From Halorhodospira halochloris (GTDB taxonomy: Bacteria; Pseudomonadota; Gammaproteobacteria; Nitrococcales; Halorhodospiraceae), in assembly GCF_002356555.2 (NCBI RefSeq), contig NZ_AP017372.2, positions 2,210,501 through 2,274,500 of the forward strand: a stretch of 64,000 nt of DNA, read 5' to 3'. The number at the start of each line of letters is the position of its first letter. The stretch's first letter is position 1. Positions 1 to 9,690 of this stretch are shown in pieces. Position numbers and translations under genes: made by a program. The notes beneath the pieces are model-generated. The model was not told where the DNA came from. It did no database searches and worked only from the letters and a program-made list of their open reading frames with translations.

Positions 1-1
1 A

Positions 2-1675
2 CTAGAACATCATGAGGTGCTTAAAGCGCGCATGCTCAAATGGCTCAAAGGTGATGACAACGGGGAAGGCAAAGAAGGCACTTATACAGCCTGCGCCCGC
101 ATCTGGGAGGCCTGCTCGGCCATGGATGACTACTGGGAGGACGCACTTGCGGAGGCGGCAGGAAAGAACAAGGTGAATGTTTACGAGGCAATCATTGAAC
201 ACAAGATATGGAGATCGGGAGCTTTAGGAGGGAGTGTTCTGAGTTCTGTTGCCTTGAGCGGGAAGGCGGCTATCGATCTCTGTCGACCCAAGGATGTTGC
301 CCAGAATTCGGATCCAGCCAAGGATGAGGTGAGCTTGGAAAAGCTTGTCAAAGATTGGGGAAATGCGAGTGATCTGCCAAGCAATACTGACAAGGCGGGT
401 GATGGGGATCATGCAGAGAAGCAGAGTTCCGCAAGCCTGATCAGCTTCCCGATGCTCCTACTGCACACCTTGAGGATTTGGCTCCACCGTCATGGTCCCA
501 AGGGCGCCGATCTCGAAAGATTCGATAGCTTTAAGCTGCTCGAAACCTTCGATGCCCTGCTGCTCTCAGATAACAGCATGTCCCATCCACTCCCAGATAT
601 CCGCGAGCGGGTAAAAAGTTTCATCGAGCTTCTCTGGGAAGTCCGCTTCCTGCTAGATCAGTACATCATCCGCTGGGTTGAGTTGAAGGAAGGGGGAGAA
701 TGGGGACACCGGATCCTCAGACTTGAGCAGAATAAGAGCACGAGTCTGCGTCGCGCTGACGCCGAGCAGTCTGGTGACAAGGAACTCTCGCTGCTCCAGA
801 GTATGCTCTATCACAGTCAAGATATTCGCCAGTTGCTCTGGCTGACACCGCTGCTCGGGTATCTGCACTCCCGAACCTTCCCCACTGAAGAACGATCAGG
901 ACAAACGGCTCTGGTACCGTCCGAGCAAGGCACAGAAAGCGATCTAACGGTCTTCATGCGCCACCTTGATAATGGCCTGTTCAGCAGCCCCTCGCTAGGT
1001 TCTAAAAACTCTGAAACTGAAGCAGAGTCCCTGCTGCAGCGCAGCCGCGCCTTCCTTGAAAAACCCTGGCGCTCGTTCAAAAAACCTACTATCGAGCCTC
1101 TTCACGGGGGGTTCCACGGCACCGATGACATGCCCCGAACATCCCACTACTGGTACTATAAGGCCGATTTTGTCATCTGGCGCCGTTATCAAGGGGGCTC
1201 GCAATCTAATGAGTCGTTACCGCAGCTCCAAGGCCAGAACGACGTAACCCAAGGCCAGCTTGAAGATGCGTGGCAGCATTTCCGGTTCACGGCTCGCGCC
1301 TCAGTAGAACACATCCGCCCTCAGACCTCACAAGAAGAAGGTCAGGAGAAAGAAGGCTGGGGCGATGCCCTGCACTCTTTCGGCAACCTTGCCCTAGTCT
1401 CGCGTGAACGCAACTCCGAGTTTAGCAACAAGCCATACCATGAGAAGCGAGTTAAATATTTGACGCGACTTCGACAAAAGGATCTACAATCCCCGAAGCT
1501 AGCCTTGGTGTACCTTTACGGCGGTGTGCCTGAACCTTCAGGCCTAGGCCTGAAACATGGAGAGTGGGGAGCCGAGCATGCCAAGGCACATATGGAGTGG
1601 ATAGAGAGAAGCATGGAAGAGTATTTCAGCCTTGCGGGATATTCCGGTAAAAAGATTGCGGACACCGAGCCTTAG
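2..1675 (+). CDS. GmrSD-like DUF262/DUF1524 restriction protein, 5' truncated by window edge
   Basis: The reading frame is open from base 2, so the N-terminus lies outside the window. The first visible residues (HHEVLKARML) match the stretch that in DUF262 proteins lies inside the gene, after the DGQQR nucleotide-binding motif. The C-terminal part holds the DUF1524 HNH-type motif (VEHIRPQ near residue 432, followed by FGNLALVSRERNS). Families of this kind (GmrSD, BrxU, SspE) are NTP-dependent nucleases that restrict modified phage DNA. The protein resembles the gene at 48634-50571, including the LLWEVRFLLDQYIIRWVELKE segment versus LWEVRYQFDRWVVKWVERS there. It may therefore be the second gene of a similar two-gene unit. 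A GTG at 17 is not a credible start. The family call is firm; the substrate is unknown. Confidence 0.82.
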   Translation, partial: LEHHEVLKARMLKWLKGDDNGEGKEGTYTACARIWEACSAMDDYWEDALAEAAGKNKVNVYEAIIEHKIWRSGALGGSVLSSVALSGKAAIDLCRPKDVAQNSDPAKDEVSLEKLVKDWGNASDLPSNTDKAGDGDHAEKQSSASLISFPMLLLHTLRIWLHRHGPKGADLERFDSFKLLETFDALLLSDNSMSHPLPDIRERVKSFIELLWEVRFLLDQYIIRWVELKEGGEWGHRILRLEQNKSTSLRRADAEQSGDKELSLLQSMLYHSQDIRQLLWLTPLLGYLHSRTFPTEERSGQTALVPSEQGTESDLTVFMRHLDNGLFSSPSLGSKNSETEAESLLQRSRAFLEKPWRSFKKPTIEPLHGGFHGTDDMPRTSHYWYYKADFVIWRRYQGGSQSNESLPQLQGQNDVTQGQLEDAWQHFRFTARASVEHIRPQTSQEEGQEKEGWGDALHSFGNLALVSRERNSEFSNKPYHEKRVKYLTRLRQKDLQSPKLALVYLYGGVPEPSGLGLKHGEWGAEHAKAHMEWIERSMEEYFSLAGYSGKKIADTEP

Positions 1676-1994
1676 CGGTTGCGGCAACTAGCTAGCCGGC
1701 GACACTAATGCAGCTTATCATTCCAACAAGGCAGATGGCTTCTCGCCAGCCTAATAGCGCTATGCTCCCCAGCAGCGCTGGGATTTAACATCGATATGGG
1801 TGCCACGGTAACCGAGGAGTTTCTTTACACAGGCGGGCCTGACGGCTCCAGTGAATTCGAACCTGAAAGGTCTTCAAGTACACTGTTGCCCGAGAGGAGC
1901 TTTCCTATGGATTGTTTTATCGACTCGAGCTGTAGTTCGCTCATATCACCCTAGAACACCGTGGATAACCCAGTGGTGCAGCTTAGCCGACGCT

Positions 1995-3146
1995 ATGGAC
2001 CACTCAGAAGATCGCCGCATCGCCCATCTCGATATGGACGCCTTTTTCGCCTCCGTCGAGCTGCTGCAGCATCCCCAACTGCGCGGCCAAGCGCTGGTTA
2101 TCGGCGGTCGGAGAGCAGCAAGATCGTCGACTGGCGATTATCTGCGCCTGCGCGATTATTCCGGTCGAGGCGTGGTGACCACAGCCACCTACGAAGCGCG
2201 GGAGTTGGGAGTCAGATCGGGCATGGGACTCATGAAAGCGGCGCAGCTAGCCCCCGACGCCATCCTGCTGCCGCCAAATTTCGATGCCTACCGCGACTAC
2301 TCACAGCGCTTCAAGTCCGCGGTCTCTACAATCTCCACACAAATCGAAGATTTAGGCATCGACGAGATCTACATAGACCTGACTGGGCTGCCGGAAGAGA
2401 GCGTGGCCCTAGGCCAACGCATCAAAGCCGCCGTTACCGACGCCACCGGACTGACCGCCTCGATCGGCATCAGCCCCAATAAACAGCTAGCTAAGCTCTG
2501 TTCCGACCTGGATAAACCCGACGGCCTAACCGTGCTACAGCGCTGCGATATACCTTCCCGAATCTGGCCACTGCCGGTCGGCAAGATTAACGGCATCGGG
2601 CCACGCACCACTGCCCGCTTACAACAGCTTGGAGTGCACAGTATTGGTGATTTGGCTGCTTTCACGCCCGCTTGGCTGATTGAGCAGTTCGGTGCCTCAT
2701 TTGGCCACTTCCTGCACCGGGCCGCTCACGGCATAGACGATCGCCCCGTGGTGACGAAAAGAAGAGCCCCGAAGTCGGTTAGCCGCGAGACTACGTTTGA
2801 ACGCGATCTGCACGCCCGCCACGATCGAGCAGAACTTGCGCAGATCTTCACCTCCCTCTGCGAGCGCGTTGCCGACGATCTACGCCGTAAGGGCGTTCGC
2901 GGACGTACTATCGGCATCAAGTTGCGCTATGCCGACTTTAGTACGCTCACCCGCGATCATTCGATTGACCAGCCGACCCGTGACCCGCAGCGTATCCGCC
3001 GCGCCGCCGGTGAGTGCCTGAAACGGGTGCCACTTGAGCAACGCTTGCGCCTACTCGGCGTACGCGTCTCGGGGCTGATCAGCGAAGAGCAGGCCGCTGC
3101 CGCAGAACCATTACAGCTGGAGTTCGATTGGACGGGGTGCACATAA
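1995..3146 (+). CDS. dinB: DNA polymerase IV (Y-family translesion polymerase)
   Basis: 383-residue Y-family polymerase that inserts nucleotides opposite damaged bases. The catalytic palm motif HLDMDAFFASVE lies near residues 10-21. The second acidic motif is GIDEIYIDLTG and the fingers/palm motif is SIGISPNKQLAKL. A helix-hairpin-helix thumb follows (KINGIGPRTTARLQQLG), then the little-finger domain. The frame stays open upstream to 1851, but the ATG at 1995 gives the usual N-terminus, with the first catalytic Asp about 12 residues in. The C-terminus ends without an obvious beta-clamp motif. No LexA box was recognised upstream. It stands alone, 30 bp before the DsrE gene. Confidence 0.93.
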   Translation: MDHSEDRRIAHLDMDAFFASVELLQHPQLRGQALVIGGRRAARSSTGDYLRLRDYSGRGVVTTATYEARELGVRSGMGLMKAAQLAPDAILLPPNFDAYRDYSQRFKSAVSTISTQIEDLGIDEIYIDLTGLPEESVALGQRIKAAVTDATGLTASIGISPNKQLAKLCSDLDKPDGLTVLQRCDIPSRIWPLPVGKINGIGPRTTARLQQLGVHSIGDLAAFTPAWLIEQFGASFGHFLHRAAHGIDDRPVVTKRRAPKSVSRETTFERDLHARHDRAELAQIFTSLCERVADDLRRKGVRGRTIGIKLRYADFSTLTRDHSIDQPTRDPQRIRRAAGECLKRVPLEQRLRLLGVRVSGLISEEQAAAAEPLQLEFDWTGCT

Positions 3147-3176
3147 AGGCCTAAGCCACGCGAGGAGGAGGACGCC

Positions 3177-3536
3177 ATGCACTTCCTGATCATCATCAAC
3201 GACACGCCCTACGGTACCGAGCGCTGCTACAACGCCCTGCGCCTGGCCACGGCGCTGCTCAAGCGCTCGGAGGAGAACCAGGTCACGGTCTTCCTGATGG
3301 CCGACGCTGTGGGCGGCGCCCAGGCCGGCCAGAAGACGCCGGACGGATTTTTCAACATCGAGCGCATGCTCAAGGGGATCCTGACCAAGAAGGGGCGCAG
3401 CCGGGTTCTGCTCTGCGGGACCTGCATGGACGCCCGCGGCATGACGGAGGATCACCTGATGCCCGGCCCCGAGCGCAGCACCATGGACGAGCTCGCCGAG
3501 GTCACGGTCAATGCCGACCAGGTGCTGGTATTTTGA
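3177..3536 (+). CDS. DsrE-family small sulfur-relay-like protein
   Basis: 119-residue single-domain protein of the DsrE/DsrF-like superfamily (YchN type). The N-terminal strand MHFLIIINDTPYGTER is followed by a helix (ALRLATALLK) and the strand VTVFLMADAV. A conserved cysteine lies in LLCGTCMDARGM, the position used by DsrE/TusD proteins for persulfide transfer. It is preceded by a strong ribosome-binding site (gaggaggagg, 3161-3170). Its partner proteins (DsrF, DsrH, TusA) are not in the window, so the role in sulfur transfer or redox is inferred from family only. Confidence 0.82.
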   Translation: MHFLIIINDTPYGTERCYNALRLATALLKRSEENQVTVFLMADAVGGAQAGQKTPDGFFNIERMLKGILTKKGRSRVLLCGTCMDARGMTEDHLMPGPERSTMDELAEVTVNADQVLVF

Positions 3537-3556
3537 TACCACGAGGAGGATCAAGC

Positions 3557-3791
3557 ATGAGCGAGCTAGCAAGGACCTGGCTCCAGGACACCTATCCGGT
3601 GCGCAGCCTGGAGCTGCCCAAGGGCGGCCAAGGACCCAGTGGTTCCACGAACTGGCGGAGGAGGCGGAGCCGGCCTCCTGCTCGGGGCTCTTGCGACCCC
3701 CTTCTATGTTGAGGGCCTGCTAGGCGCGCAGATCGACGTTGATTTTTGGGTCATCGCCCAGCAAGTGCTGGTGATCGTAGCGCTTAGGTGA
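3557..3791 (+). pseudogene. Remnant of bile-acid:sodium symporter/ACR3-like permease behind an unknown N-terminal stub
   Basis: After a ribosome-binding site (gaggagg at 3543) a short frame starts MSELARTWLQDTYPVRSLEL and soon degenerates. In another frame, up to the stop at 3789-3791, the sequence reads GLLLGALATPFYVEGLLGAQ and then DVDFWVIAQQVLVIVALR. This looks like two membrane segments from the middle of a bile-acid:Na+ symporter or ACR3-type arsenite permease. The two halves are in different frames and the rest of the permease is missing, so this is a join of two gene fragments and not a functional gene. The family call on the second half is moderately secure; the first half is unrecognised. 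Confidence 0.5.
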
Positions 3792-3820
3792 CGACACATA
3801 AGACAGCCCGGGGGCGGCGC

Positions 3821-6800
3821 TCAGCCGCCCCCGTAGCCGCCGCCACCGGGGGTCTCGATGACGATCCGATCTCCCGCCCCAAGCTCCCGGGTGGCGGTGC
3901 CCGGCAGCTCCTCGACGCTGCCGTCGCTGCGCTCGATGGCGTTGCGCCCGCACGCCGCATCGCCGCCCCCGGCCAGCCCGAAGGGCGGCACCCGGCGCCG
4001 GTTCATCAGCGTGACCACCGTCATCGGCTCGAGGAAGCACAGCCGCCGGATCACCCCCGCCCCGCCGGGATACGCCCCAGCGCCGCCGCTGCCGTGGCGG
4101 ATGGCAAAACACTCGACGCGCACCGGGTAGCGCCACTCGAGGACCTCCGGGTCTGTCAGGCGCGAGTTGGTCATGTGCGTGTGCACCGCCGAGCTACCGG
4201 CGAACCCCGGCCCGGCCCCGGCACCGCCGCACAGGGTCTCGTAGTACTGGTGGCGCTGGTTGCCGAAGGTCAGGTTGTTCATGGTGCCCTGGCTGGCGGC
4301 CATCGCCCCCAGCGCCCCGTAGAGGGCATCGGTGACGGCCTGGGAGGTCTCGACATTGCCGGCGACCACGGCCGCCGGATGGCACGGATTGAGCATCGAG
4401 CCCTCGGGCGCGGCGATCTCCAGCGGTTGCAGGCAGCCGTCGTTGAGCGGGATGTCGTCATCGACCAGCGTGCGGAAGACGTAGAGACTAGCCGCCCGGG
4501 TGATGGCCAGCGGCGCATTGAAATTGCTTTGCAACTGCTCGGACGTGCCGGCAAAGTCGATGCGCGCCCGGCGGGCGGCGTGATCAGGGCGCACCGCCAC
4601 GCGGATCCGCGCCCCGCTGTCCATCTCGACTGTGAAATCACCGTAACTGAGCCCATCGATGACCCGGCGCACGTGCTCGGCGGCGTTCTCCTGGACGAAC
4701 CCCATGTAGGCCTGGACCACCGACAGGCCGAACTGCTCGACCATGCGCCGCAGCTCGGCCACGCCCTTCTCGTTGGCGGCGATCTGCGCCTTCAGATCGG
4801 CGATATTCTGCGCCACGTTGCGCGCCGGATACGCCCCGGCGCCCATCGCCGCGGTGAACGCCTCTTCCAGCAAGCGCCCCTCGGCGACGACCTGGAGGTC
4901 GTTGATGAGCACCCCCTCCTCGCTCACGCAGGTGGAGTCCGCCGGCATCGATCCCGGCGTGCGGCCGCCGACATCGGCGTGGTGGCCGCGGCTGGCGCAG
5001 AAAAAGAGCAGCTCCACGCCATCCGCGGAGAAGACCGGCGTCACCGCCGTGAGATCCGGCAGGTGGGTGCCGCCGTGGTACGGGTCGTTGAGTAGATAGA
5101 CATCGCCGGGACGCATGCTCGCGCCGCGGGTGCGCAGGATAGCGCGCACCGACTCCGACATCGAGCCGAGGTGGACCGGGATGTGCGGGGCGTTAGCCAC
5201 CAGGTTGGCCTCGGCGTCGAAGAGCGCGCAGGAGAAGTCGAGCCGCTCCTTGATGTTCACCGACTGCGCCGTGCCGGCGAGCGTCGTCCCCATCTGCTCG
5301 GCGACGGAGCGGAACAGGTTGTTGAACACCTCCAGCAGCACCGGATCGGGACGGCGGGTGTCGACTTGCGGCGTCCGCGCCGGCACCGCCTTCTCGGCGG
5401 TCACCGAACGGCGCAGGATCAAGTGATCGCAGGTGGCGACCTCGCCCTCCCAGCCGGCATCGATCACCGTGGTAGCATTCTCCTCCTGGAGGATCGCCGG
5501 CCCCGGGATGCGCATCCCCGGCACCAGGTCGGCGCGGGCGTAGACCGGCTGCTCGGTCATCCGTTGCCCGTCCCAGGCCTGCACCCGGGCCAGTGGCTGC
5601 GGCGGGTCCGCCGGTGACGGCGCCTCATCCTCCGGGGCCTCGACGGCCGCGGCGCGGTGGATCGCCTCGACGCTGAGCGCCTCGATCACCCGCGGGCGCT
5701 CCTCCAGTACAAAGCCAAAGCGCTGCCGGTGAGCCCGGGCGAAGGCCTCGTCCAGGGCGGCCACATCCGCACCACCGGGGACCACCAGCGCGGTGTCGGT
5801 GCCGGCGTAGCGCACATGGGCCTGCACGTGCACCATCGTCGCAGCGGCGGCCAGCCCCTGCTCGGCCAGCTCGGCCCGCGCCTCGGCGGTGAGCTCGTTG
5901 ATGACGCGCTCAAGCAGCGGCCCGCTAGCCGGCTCCAGCGGCGCCTCCACGCTGCGCTGGGCCATGGCGGTGATATCGGCCAGGCCCATGCCGTAGGCCG
6001 AGAGCACCCCCGCCAGCGGATGGATGAACACGGTGCGGATGCCCAGGCAGTCGGCCACGGCGCAGGCGTGCTGACCGCCGGCACCGCCAAAGCAGTTGAG
6101 GGCGTAGCGGGTCACATCGTGGCCGCGCTGCACGGAGATCCGCTTGATCGCCTGCGCCATATTCTCCACGGCGATGCGCCGGAAGCCGGCGGCCACCTCG
6201 ACCGGGTCGCGGGCGTCACCCGTCTCGGCGCGGATCCGCTCGGCAAGCTCGGCAAAGCCCTGGCGGACCCGGTCGGCATCCAGCGGCTGATCGGCGTCGG
6301 GGCCGAAGAGGTGCGGGAAGAACGCCGGCCGGATGAGGCCGAGCAGGACGTTGCAGTCGGTGACCGTCAGCGGGCCGCCCCGGCGATAGGCCGCCGGCCC
6401 CGGGTCGGCGCCGGCGGAATCGGGGCCCACCCGGTACTTCATGCCGTCGAAGTGGCAGATGGAGCCGCCGCCGGCGGCGACGGTGTGTATCTGCATCATC
6501 GGCGCGCGGATGCGATTGCCGGCGATCTCGGTCTCGAAGGTGCGCTCATAGGCGCCGTCGTAGTGGGCTACGTCGGTGGACGTCCCACCCATATCGAAGC
6601 TGATCAGCCGCTCGAACCCGGCCATCGCCGCCGTGCGCACCGCCCCGACGATGCCGCCGGCCGGACCCGAGAGGATGGCGTCCTTGCCCTGAAAGTGCGC
6701 GGCACTGGTCAATCCGCCGTTGGACTGCATGAATAGCAGCGGCACATCGCCGAGCTCCGCGGTCAGGCGGTCGACGTAGCGGCGCAGCACCGGCGAGAGG

Positions 6801-7459
6801 TAGGCATCCACAACGGCGGTGTCGCCGCGGCCGACGATCTTCATCACGGCGGCGGCCTGCGCACTGGTCGAGACCTGCGTAAAGCCCACCTCGCGGGCGA
6901 TACGCGCCACCGCCTGCTCGTGCCCGGCATCCCGCCAGGCGTGCATGAGCACCACCGCCAGCGCCCGGTAGCCGGCGGCGTGGGCGGCGGCCAGGCGCTC
7001 GCGCACGCAGGCCTCATCCAGGGGGCGGAGCACCGCGCCGTCGGCACCCAGACGCTCGGGGATCTCCAGAACCTGCGAGTAGAGCATCTCCGGCAGGCGC
7101 ACCCGGCGATCGAAGAGATCCGGGCGGTGCTGATAGCCGATGCGCAACTGATCGGCGAACCCCTCGGTGATGGCGAGCACAGTGGGCTCGCCGCGGTGCT
7201 CGAGCAGGGCGTTGGTCGCCACCGTGGTGCCCATGCGCACCGCCTCGATCCGTTCAGCCGGGATCGGGGCGTCGGCAGGAAGGCCAAGGATCGAGCGGAT
7301 CCCGTGGAGGGCGGCGTCGCTGTACTGCTCGGGGTTCTCGGAGAGGAATTTGCGGGCGATCAGACGCCCATCGGGGGCACGGGCAATGACATCGGTGAAG
7401 GTACCGCCCCGGTCGATCCAGAACTGCCAGCGCTCTCCCATCACACGGCCTTCCACCAT
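3821..7459 (-). CDS. Hydantoinase/5-oxoprolinase, fused A and B subunits
   Basis: 1212-residue ATP-dependent amidohydrolase that opens 5-oxoproline or hydantoin-type rings in the cytoplasm. The A half (about residues 1-690) carries the sugar-kinase/actin-type ATP motifs [11 protein letters not shown] near residue 18 and [12 protein letters not shown] near residue 290. The B half (about 700-1212) starts near [19 protein letters not shown] and includes [17 protein letters not shown] and the C-terminal ETPGGGGYG. HyuA and HyuB are separate genes in many bacteria; the fused order A-B and the total length match 5-oxoprolinase (OplAH type). Two starts are possible (7459 or 7441), each with a purine-rich upstream stretch. 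Substrate cannot be decided from sequence. It is isolated, with no neighbouring transporter except the permease remnant at 3557-3791. Confidence 0.9.
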   Translation of the reverse strand: MVEGRVMGERWQFWIDRGGTFTDVIARAPDGRLIARKFLSENPEQYSDAALHGIRSILGLPADAPIPAERIEAVRMGTTVATNALLEHRGEPTVLAITEGFADQLRIGYQHRPDLFDRRVRLPEMLYSQVLEIPERLGADGAVLRPLDEACVRERLAAAHAAGYRALAVVLMHAWRDAGHEQAVARIAREVGFTQVSTSAQAAAVMKIVGRGDTAVVDAYLSPVLRRYVDRLTAELGDVPLLFMQSNGGLTSAAHFQGKDAILSGPAGGIVGAVRTAAMAGFERLISFDMGGTSTDVAHYDGAYERTFETEIAGNRIRAPMMQIHTVAAGGGSICHFDGMKYRVGPDSAGADPGPAAYRRGGPLTVTDCNVLLGLIRPAFFPHLFGPDADQPLDADRVRQGFAELAERIRAETGDARDPVEVAAGFRRIAVENMAQAIKRISVQRGHDVTRYALNCFGGAGGQHACAVADCLGIRTVFIHPLAGVLSAYGMGLADITAMAQRSVEAPLEPASGPLLERVINELTAEARAELAEQGLAAAATMVHVQAHVRYAGTDTALVVPGGADVAALDEAFARAHRQRFGFVLEERPRVIEALSVEAIHRAAAVEAPEDEAPSPADPPQPLARVQAWDGQRMTEQPVYARADLVPGMRIPGPAILQEENATTVIDAGWEGEVATCDHLILRRSVTAEKAVPARTPQVDTRRPDPVLLEVFNNLFRSVAEQMGTTLAGTAQSVNIKERLDFSCALFDAEANLVANAPHIPVHLGSMSESVRAILRTRGASMRPGDVYLLNDPYHGGTHLPDLTAVTPVFSADGVELLFFCASRGHHADVGGRTPGSMPADSTCVSEEGVLINDLQVVAEGRLLEEAFTAAMGAGAYPARNVAQNIADLKAQIAANEKGVAELRRMVEQFGLSVVQAYMGFVQENAAEHVRRVIDGLSYGDFTVEMDSGARIRVAVRPDHAARRARIDFAGTSEQLQSNFNAPLAITRAASLYVFRTLVDDDIPLNDGCLQPLEIAAPEGSMLNPCHPAAVVAGNVETSQAVTDALYGALGAMAASQGTMNNLTFGNQRHQYYETLCGGAGAGPGFAGSSAVHTHMTNSRLTDPEVLEWRYPVRVECFAIRHGSGGAGAYPGGAGVIRRLCFLEPMTVVTLMNRRRVPPFGLAGGGDAACGRNAIERSDGSVEELPGTATRELGAGDRIVIETPGGGGYGGG

Positions 7460-7580
7460 GGCCCTCTCCTACGATCCAAACAACCCTGTATTCTCGCACA
7501 CCGCACGGCCAGGAGCATCCTGGATCGCCCGTAGCGGCCTTAAATTGCCCAAGTCAATTACCAAGTCAATTAAAGGTAAG

Positions 7581-7616
7581 CTCTGAATCTGGCCCTGTTT
7601 GAGAAGGGAATAAGAC
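7581..7616 (+). CRISPR. Solitary CRISPR repeat, relic of an array
   Basis: One 36-base unit matches the repeat of arrays A, B and C with two differences (first base C for G, and AATAAGAC for ATTAAGAC at the end). No spacer and no leader precede it. It is followed immediately by the same sequence that follows arrays A and B. The simplest reading is an array collapsed to its last repeat. Confidence 0.85.
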
Positions 7617-7920
7617 TACGAGTGGGCATTGACCAACCTATAGAGGGATTTTTGGCCCTTGACATTTGCTTGTCAACACTTCCCAGCCAAGCAAGTTATG
7701 CACAGGGCTCATGCTTTGCGATTTAAACGAATAATTAGCCTGTGATAAAGCGCAAGCATCGCTTCAAATCTCAGATAATCATCATAAGTACCTGATATTA
7801 GTCTTTTCACTGCTTGTATGAACAAGAACTATCCAAACCCGCCAAATGCCCGTTCTGATTAGGCAGATGGAAATTCTCCACAAAGTTTTCCACAGCTTTT
7901 GTGGACAACTGCAGAGGCGG
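7617..7920 (+). repeat. CRISPR-trailer repeat R1, copy 1
   Basis: About 300 bases closely similar to 26732-27036, 44677-44981 and 41930-42170. It contains an inverted repeat TTGACA-N6-TGTCAA-like core (7658-7675) and two sites fitting the DnaA-box consensus TTWTNCACA: TTATGCACA at 7696-7704 and TTTTCCACA at 7886-7894. There is no open reading frame of note. The role is unknown; a DnaA-binding or replication-linked element is a guess. Confidence 0.75.
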
Positions 7921-7930
7921 AGATACGCTG

Positions 7931-8003
7931 ATACGAAACAAATTATATAAGGCTGCTAGCGACCTCTGCCCAAGGCACCCCTGCCTTGCCGAGTACATCA
8001 GTG
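7931..8003 (+). repeat. Chimeric relic: start of CFI-box gene plus 40-base repeat
   Basis: The stretch acaaattatataaggctgct resembles the 5' end of the gene at 27883 (KLYKAA). The following bases (cctctgcccaaggcacccct and on) match 27411-27450. A third copy of the KLYKAA-type segment lies at 9256-9275. These are short dispersed copies without coding potential of their own. Confidence 0.45.
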
Positions 8004-8013
8004 AAATCTGCAC

Positions 8014-8328
8014 TCAGGCGGCAACAAGCTTCTTGACCTTAAGCTCTTTACGGTGCTGTTCAGCATGCCAGAGCTCATACTGGGACTGCTGGTCCAGCCA
8101 ACTCTCTGCCGAAGTATCAAACGCAATGGAAAGCCGAATGGCCATCTCCGGACTAATACCGGCCTTACCGTTCAACACGGCACTCAGGGTTTTTCGGCTT
8201 ACTCCCAGGGCTTCTGCAGCGGCCGTTACAGAGAGACCCATGGGCTCCAGACAAAGCTCACGCAACACTTCTCCAGGATGCGGGGGATTGTGCATCAACA
8301 TCGACGGCACCTCAGTGGTAATCTTCAT
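8014..8328 (-). CDS. higA: HigA-family antitoxin
   Basis: 104-residue addiction-module antidote. The helix-turn-helix covers roughly residues 33-58 ([20 protein letters not shown]) and is preceded by the family hallmark [12 protein letters not shown] near residues 13-24. HigA binds and neutralises the HigB mRNA interferase and represses its own operon. In HigBA modules the toxin gene lies first and the two overlap. That overlap is preserved here: the toxin remnant ends at 8312, inside higA. Because the toxin is reduced to its tail, this is an orphan antitoxin. Its own promoter is not evident. Confidence 0.9.
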   Translation of the reverse strand: MKITTEVPSMLMHNPPHPGEVLRELCLEPMGLSVTAAAEALGVSRKTLSAVLNGKAGISPEMAIRLSIAFDTSAESWLDQQSQYELWHAEQHRKELKVKKLVAA

Positions 8329-8458
8329 AGTTCACTATCTCGGCGTCTCCGTCCTCGAACCGGAAGGTCACTCGCCAGTTTTCGTATCGTTCGTCCAGGT
8401 TTCGGATGATGAGGCTACCGAGTTGGCGGGTGTCGAGGGGGTTCCCATTGCCGTTTAG
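8312..8458 (-). pseudogene. higB: HigB toxin, C-terminal remnant
   Basis: Reading the minus strand in the frame that overlaps higA gives [20 protein letters not shown] and DYH before the stop at 8314-8312. This is the typical tail of RelE-fold HigB toxins, where WRVTFRFEDGDA is the last beta-strand pair and the final His is conserved. The upstream part is not HigB-like and no start codon gives a full protein (about 92 residues expected). The toxin is therefore dead and replaced upstream by a phosphatase-gene fragment. Confidence 0.75.
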
Positions 8459-8506
8459 CAGGCTTATATTGAACTGCCCGGCCAGACCCCGGAGGGCCGG
8501 GTGTTA

Positions 8507-8580
8507 ACACAAAAAGAGCAGCTGGATTACGTGATGAAACTGCCTGAACTTCCAGCGGTTCAGAAGAGAATTAGACACTT
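8507..8580 (+). pseudogene. 3' fragment of PTP-like phosphatase gene
   Basis: About 70 bases match the end of the phosphatase gene at 41734-41802 (KEQLDYV.RLPELPAVQKRI). It is a relic only, one of several dispersed pieces of that gene (see also 9206-9256 and 28460-28505). Confidence 0.7.
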
Positions 8581-8627
8581 CACAGGGCAACTAACTGAAG
8601 TCCCAACGCCAAAATAGAACAAGTCTC

Positions 8628-9113
8628 ATGAGAGCTAGATCCACTCAAATAAATTCGTTAGCAAAGGCACTACTGCTTGCAGTGTTACTCAGCGTAGGTT
8701 GCGAACAAGGTGGGCAACATAATACCTCCGGCAACGCCAATAATTATGATGATGGAACGTACCGAGGCGGATTTTTTGATCGCGATGAGATACAAGTAGT
8801 AGTTGAGGTGACCCTAAAGGATAATACCGTCACTCAAGCCAACTTTCGCCATCTTAGTTACTCCGGTGTGGACTATCTAGGTAGCGATAATGAAGCCGTA
8901 ACAGGCATCGGCAAGCAGTATAAGGCACTGCTCAAACAGCTAATCGATAACGACATTGACAGCGTCCTACCTCGACTCTACGAACCAGGTGAGCTGCTTG
9001 GTGAATACGATGATGTAGATGGAGTAAGTGCGGCCACGATCCGCTCCGCCAAGGTTATTTCGGCGATCCGCGATGCTTTGAACCGTGGTATATACTCTCA
9101 TCCGGATCATTAA
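8628..9113 (+). CDS. FMN-binding-like lipoprotein, copy 1
   Basis: 161 residues. The N-terminus is a lipoprotein signal (LAKALLLAVLLSVGC, cleavage expected before the Cys near residue 25), so the protein should be anchored in the membrane facing the periplasm. The body fits the FMN-binding domain pattern: DGTYRGGFFD near residue 43, two strands, and DDVDGVSAATIRSAKVISAI near residues 126-146, which corresponds to the D..SGATxSS flavin-binding motif with A in place of G. Such domains occur in electron-transfer proteins (RnfG, NqrC, NosR). A nearly identical inverted copy is at 12628-13146. It has no operon partners. Confidence 0.62.
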   Translation: MRARSTQINSLAKALLLAVLLSVGCEQGGQHNTSGNANNYDDGTYRGGFFDRDEIQVVVEVTLKDNTVTQANFRHLSYSGVDYLGSDNEAVTGIGKQYKALLKQLIDNDIDSVLPRLYEPGELLGEYDDVDGVSAATIRSAKVISAIRDALNRGIYSHPDH

Positions 9114-9517
9114 GATAGCCTGTAAAACTCCTCTGAATCGTGGGTTTATCTCTCTTACGCTGCACTTCCAAGCTGGCACTGCTCCAGTGTGCGCTTATTA
9201 AGCAGTTGAAACTGGGAGCCTTTTGCTGACGACCTGCGCTCCTGGCTGGGCGAAAGCATATAAGGCTGCTAGCGAAGTTGCTAAGCTGACGTCGCAGCCC
9301 TGGCCAGAAGTTAGTCCAGGTCATGGATACACAAGCGAGTTAAACCTAGGATCGAAATATCAACGTCCTCTCTCGGAACCCCACGGCTGGCACCCTCCCG
9401 GTGGGTATCGAAAGTAAGCGGCTATAGCCCGCCGCATGTAATCGTCGCTCATCGGCTTTGCCTTCTACTGCAAGAATGTATCTCAATAGCAGATGCTGCA
9501 TGTTATATCGTCAAGTA
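9114..9517. other. Non-coding mosaic with gene fragments
   Basis: 9116-9190 continues the inverted repeat shared with 12540-12630. 9206-9256 matches an internal part of the phosphatase gene (41548-41595, NWEPIADDLHSCLGAG region). 9256-9275 matches the KLYKAA start of the CFI-box gene. From 9280 to 9517 no gene or repeat is recognised. Confidence 0.6.
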
Positions 9518-9690
9518 GGGGTAGACCCAACAGTCGTGTCACCAGCCGCCACTTCTCTCAAGGCAGGGCCAATCGAGTGTGAACCGCCCATACGGATTGA
9601 CGTATTCCCAGATCAGTGGTGTCAGCGCCGCATAGTCGCGCGACGTGAACCGTCCCTGCCAATGTGGTCTTGCCAGCACTGCCCTGGCCG
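9518..9690 (-). pseudogene. Tn3-family tnpA 3' end with GGGGTAGACC terminus, copy 1
   Basis: Read on the minus strand, this gives LTPLIWEYVNPYGRF, the C-terminal signature of a Tn3-family transposase, followed by a terminus starting GGGGTAGACCCAACAGTC when read from the plus strand. The same terminus occurs at 11589, 43886 (inverted), 50580 and 52488, with a diverged version at 45005. Tn3 elements place the end of tnpA at or inside the terminal repeat, which fits. Only the last 50 or so codons are present. Confidence 0.6.

Noticed and set aside
3788-6736. Long open frames on the plus strand (435 and 359 codons)
   Set aside because: They are antisense to the hydantoinase/oxoprolinase gene. 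Their translations are Arg/Gly/Pro/Ala-rich with no family match, a usual effect of high GC in the opposite gene.
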